64,000 nt of DNA from CAJQGY01 sp905478015. Its GTDB lineage: Bacteria > Pseudomonadota > Gammaproteobacteria > Magnimaribacterales > D2472. How positions within the stretch are numbered: the stretch's first letter is position 1; every line of letters starts with the position of its first letter. The notes under the pieces are model-generated. The model ran no database searches and was not told the origin of the DNA. It saw only the letters and a program-made list of their open reading frames with translations. This document shows, in pieces, positions 62,698-64,000 of this stretch. The position numbers and the translations under genes are program-made. The stretch spans positions 124,001 to 188,000 of the forward strand of contig CALSPZ010000001.1 in assembly GCA_943788365.1 (NCBI GenBank), given 5' to 3'.

Positions 62698-63294
62698 ATG
62701 CAAACTGATCTACTAAATGATTTAATAAATTCCCTAACTATTCTTCCGGGTGTGGGTAAGAAATCTGCACAAAGAATGGCATTATATCTTTTAGATAAAA
62801 ACAAAGACGGCGCATCTTTGCTTTCAAAAACTCTTCAAGATGCAGTAAATAGTATAGATAGGTGTAAGAGATGCAGAATGCTAACTTCAAATGAATATTG
62901 CAAAGTTTGTTCAGATACATCTAGGGATAAACATAGCATTTGTGTAATTGAAAACCCTTCAGATATGCTAGCTATTGAATCCACAGGTGGTTTTCGTGGT
63001 AAGTACTTTGTATTGCTTGGAAGACTGTCTCCAATTGACGGAATTGGTCCAGAAGATCTTGGAATAGATCAGCTTTTAAACTTAATCACAAAAGAGGATA
63101 TCAAAGAAATAATTCTGGCTACAAGCTCTACAGTGGAAGGAGATGCAACTGCAATATTCATTAAAGATCATATTAAAGATAGAAAGGTTTCTAGAATTTC
63201 ATATGGTATACCCATTGGTGGAGAGCTAGAATATGTTGATGGAAATACTATTGCGAGAGCAATTCAAGGGAGAACAGAGATAAATGTCGATTAA
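62698..63294 (+). CDS. recR: Recombination protein RecR
   Basis: 198 residues. HhH motif LPGVGKKSAQRMALYLL at the N terminus, four-Cys zinc finger (CKRCRML...YCKVC), and the Toprim domain starting ICVIENPSDMLAIESTG. Works with RecF and RecO to load RecA at gaps. Starts one base after dnaX and overlaps dcd by 11 bases. Confidence 0.95.
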   Translation: MQTDLLNDLINSLTILPGVGKKSAQRMALYLLDKNKDGASLLSKTLQDAVNSIDRCKRCRMLTSNEYCKVCSDTSRDKHSICVIENPSDMLAIESTGGFRGKYFVLLGRLSPIDGIGPEDLGIDQLLNLITKEDIKEIILATSSTVEGDATAIFIKDHIKDRKVSRISYGIPIGGELEYVDGNTIARAIQGRTEINVD

Positions 63295-63853
63295 ATCAGA
63301 TAAATGGATAAAAGAAATGTCCATTGCAAATGGAATGATAAAGCCTTTTTCCGAGAATCAGGTTAGATTAGATTCAGATGGTAATAAACTTATATCTTAT
63401 GGTGTATCAAGTTTTGGTTATGACGTAAGGTGTTCAAATGAGTTTAAGGTGTTCACAAATATTAATTCAGCTGTAGTTGATCCAAAAAACTTTGATGCTA
63501 ATAGTTTTGTTGATGTTAAATCTGACGTTTGTGTTATTCCACCTAACTCTTTTGCATTAGCAAGAACCATTGAATACTTTAAAATACCTAGAAAAGTTTT
63601 AACCATATGCCTTGGGAAATCTACTTATGCAAGATGTGGAATCATTGTAAATGTAACGCCTCTAGAGCCCGAGTGGGAAGGTCACGTAACACTTGAGTTT
63701 TCTAATACCACAAACCTTCCAGCTAAGATTTATGCTGGAGAGGGCGTTGCTCAAATGATATTCCTAGAATCTGATGAAGATTGTGAAGTTAGTTATAAGG
63801 ATAGAGGTGGGAAGTATCAAGGCCAAACAGGCGTTACGCTACCCAAGACTTAG
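63284..63853 (+). CDS. dcd: dCTP deaminase
   Basis: 189 residues. The GVSSFGYDVRCSNEF and KSTYARCGIIVNVTPLEPEWEGHVTLEFSNTTNLPAKIYAGEGVAQMIF blocks are diagnostic, the latter holding the catalytic Glu in PEWEG. It makes dUTP from dCTP for thymidylate synthesis. Its 3' end overlaps the convergent partial gene by 15 bases. Confidence 0.94.
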   Translation: MSIKSDKWIKEMSIANGMIKPFSENQVRLDSDGNKLISYGVSSFGYDVRCSNEFKVFTNINSAVVDPKNFDANSFVDVKSDVCVIPPNSFALARTIEYFKIPRKVLTICLGKSTYARCGIIVNVTPLEPEWEGHVTLEFSNTTNLPAKIYAGEGVAQMIFLESDEDCEVSYKDRGGKYQGQTGVTLPKT

Positions 63854-64000
63854 AATCTTTTCTAGAGTTAAGGTGTTTGTTCTTTTAGGACTTACATCTT
63901 TTATTTTTACAAACATGTAATTCAGCTCTTTGGCCATTAGATAAGTAGTTTTTCTATCTTCATCTTCCCTTATTCTTGTTAGCTCAATACATGAATACTC
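63839..64000 (-). CDS. C-terminal end of an unidentified protein (partial)
   Basis: On the minus strand a frame open to the window edge runs 53 residues to a TAG at 63839-63841. It is rich in Lys, Glu and Thr (ELTRIREDEDRKTTYLMAKELNYMF ...), without any motif I can name. The composition looks coding and it is convergent with dcd, but the gene body lies outside the window. Confidence 0.4.
   Translation of the reverse strand, partial: EYSCIELTRIREDEDRKTTYLMAKELNYMFVKIKDVSPKRTNTLTLEKILSLG

Noticed and set aside
1..64000. CRISPR arrays, insertion sequences, prophage or toxin-antitoxin genes
   Set aside because: No regularly spaced repeats, transposase or phage gene was seen; the window is core chromosome.

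Overview
The window is a compact, AT-rich bacterial chromosome segment. About 60 protein genes are packed with short or overlapping junctions (many ATGA or TAATG overlaps), with three tRNAs, no rRNA, no CRISPR array and no insertion sequence. Gene content is that of a Gram-negative gammaproteobacterium: zipA next to smc and ligA, a complete ccm system, mnmC, sbcB, a TonB-dependent receptor and DsbD. The low GC, streamlined spacing, several acyl-CoA dehydrogenases and the acetylornithine-type arginine pathway suggest a marine oligotroph such as the SAR86 lineage. That assignment is inference from content, not a database match.

Layout. 1-5.2 kb: 3' end of folE, a Maf/YceF pyrophosphatase, cysS, a secreted SnoaL-like protein, tRNA-Arg(CCT), thrS and yidD. 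5.3-10.5 kb: a large TonB-dependent receptor with its own terminator, a thioesterase, a secreted endonuclease/phosphatase-family protein, and (minus strand) a MerC-like protein and a cupin. 10.6-18.6 kb: a SAM-II riboswitch followed by metY, a decayed glycosyltransferase-like gene and a ccmABCDEFGH operon with a CcmI-like tail. 18.7-25 kb: smc-zipA-ligA and a lipoprotein with a lytic-transglycosylase-like domain. 25-32 kb: a PreP-like M16 protease, a small lipoprotein, mnmC and a lipoprotein alkylsulfatase. 32.0-32.3 kb: a gene-free stretch that looks like a roughly 220-nt structured RNA with its own promoter and terminator. 32.3-37.3 kb: two acyl-CoA dehydrogenases, small membrane proteins, tRNA-Leu(TAG) and a Rieske oxygenase. 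37.3-43.2 kb: an arginine operon (acetylornithine carbamoyltransferase, argG, an ArgB-ArgA fusion, argC, argH) behind what reads as a complete ribosome-mediated attenuator with an Arg-Arg leader peptide. 43.2-51.8 kb: an MFS transporter, AMP nucleosidase, thioredoxin-like protein, DUF4345 protein, Na+/Ca2+ exchanger, SDR, LysR regulator with a divergent acyl-CoA dehydrogenase, and sbcB. 51.9-60 kb: tRNA-Val(GAC), apt, a serine hydrolase, a frameshifted SLC13 permease, an MscS channel, a YwaF-like protein and DsbD. 60-64 kb: a glycine-zipper lipoprotein, recX, dnaX, recR, dcd, and the end of an unidentified minus-strand gene.

The most interesting signals are regulatory RNAs and unusual core proteins. 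They are the arginine attenuator (37376-37471), the unidentified structured RNA (about 32035-32260), an SMC protein with no recognisable hinge and an internal duplication next to its C-terminal head, an A11 slippage site in dnaX exactly at the gamma/tau boundary, a SAM-II riboswitch on metY, and a LigA zinc finger split by a roughly 42-residue insertion. CcmG, DsbD and the thioredoxin-like protein link thiol redox chemistry to cytochrome c maturation. metY and the arg operon both appear to be controlled by RNA elements rather than by a visible protein operator.
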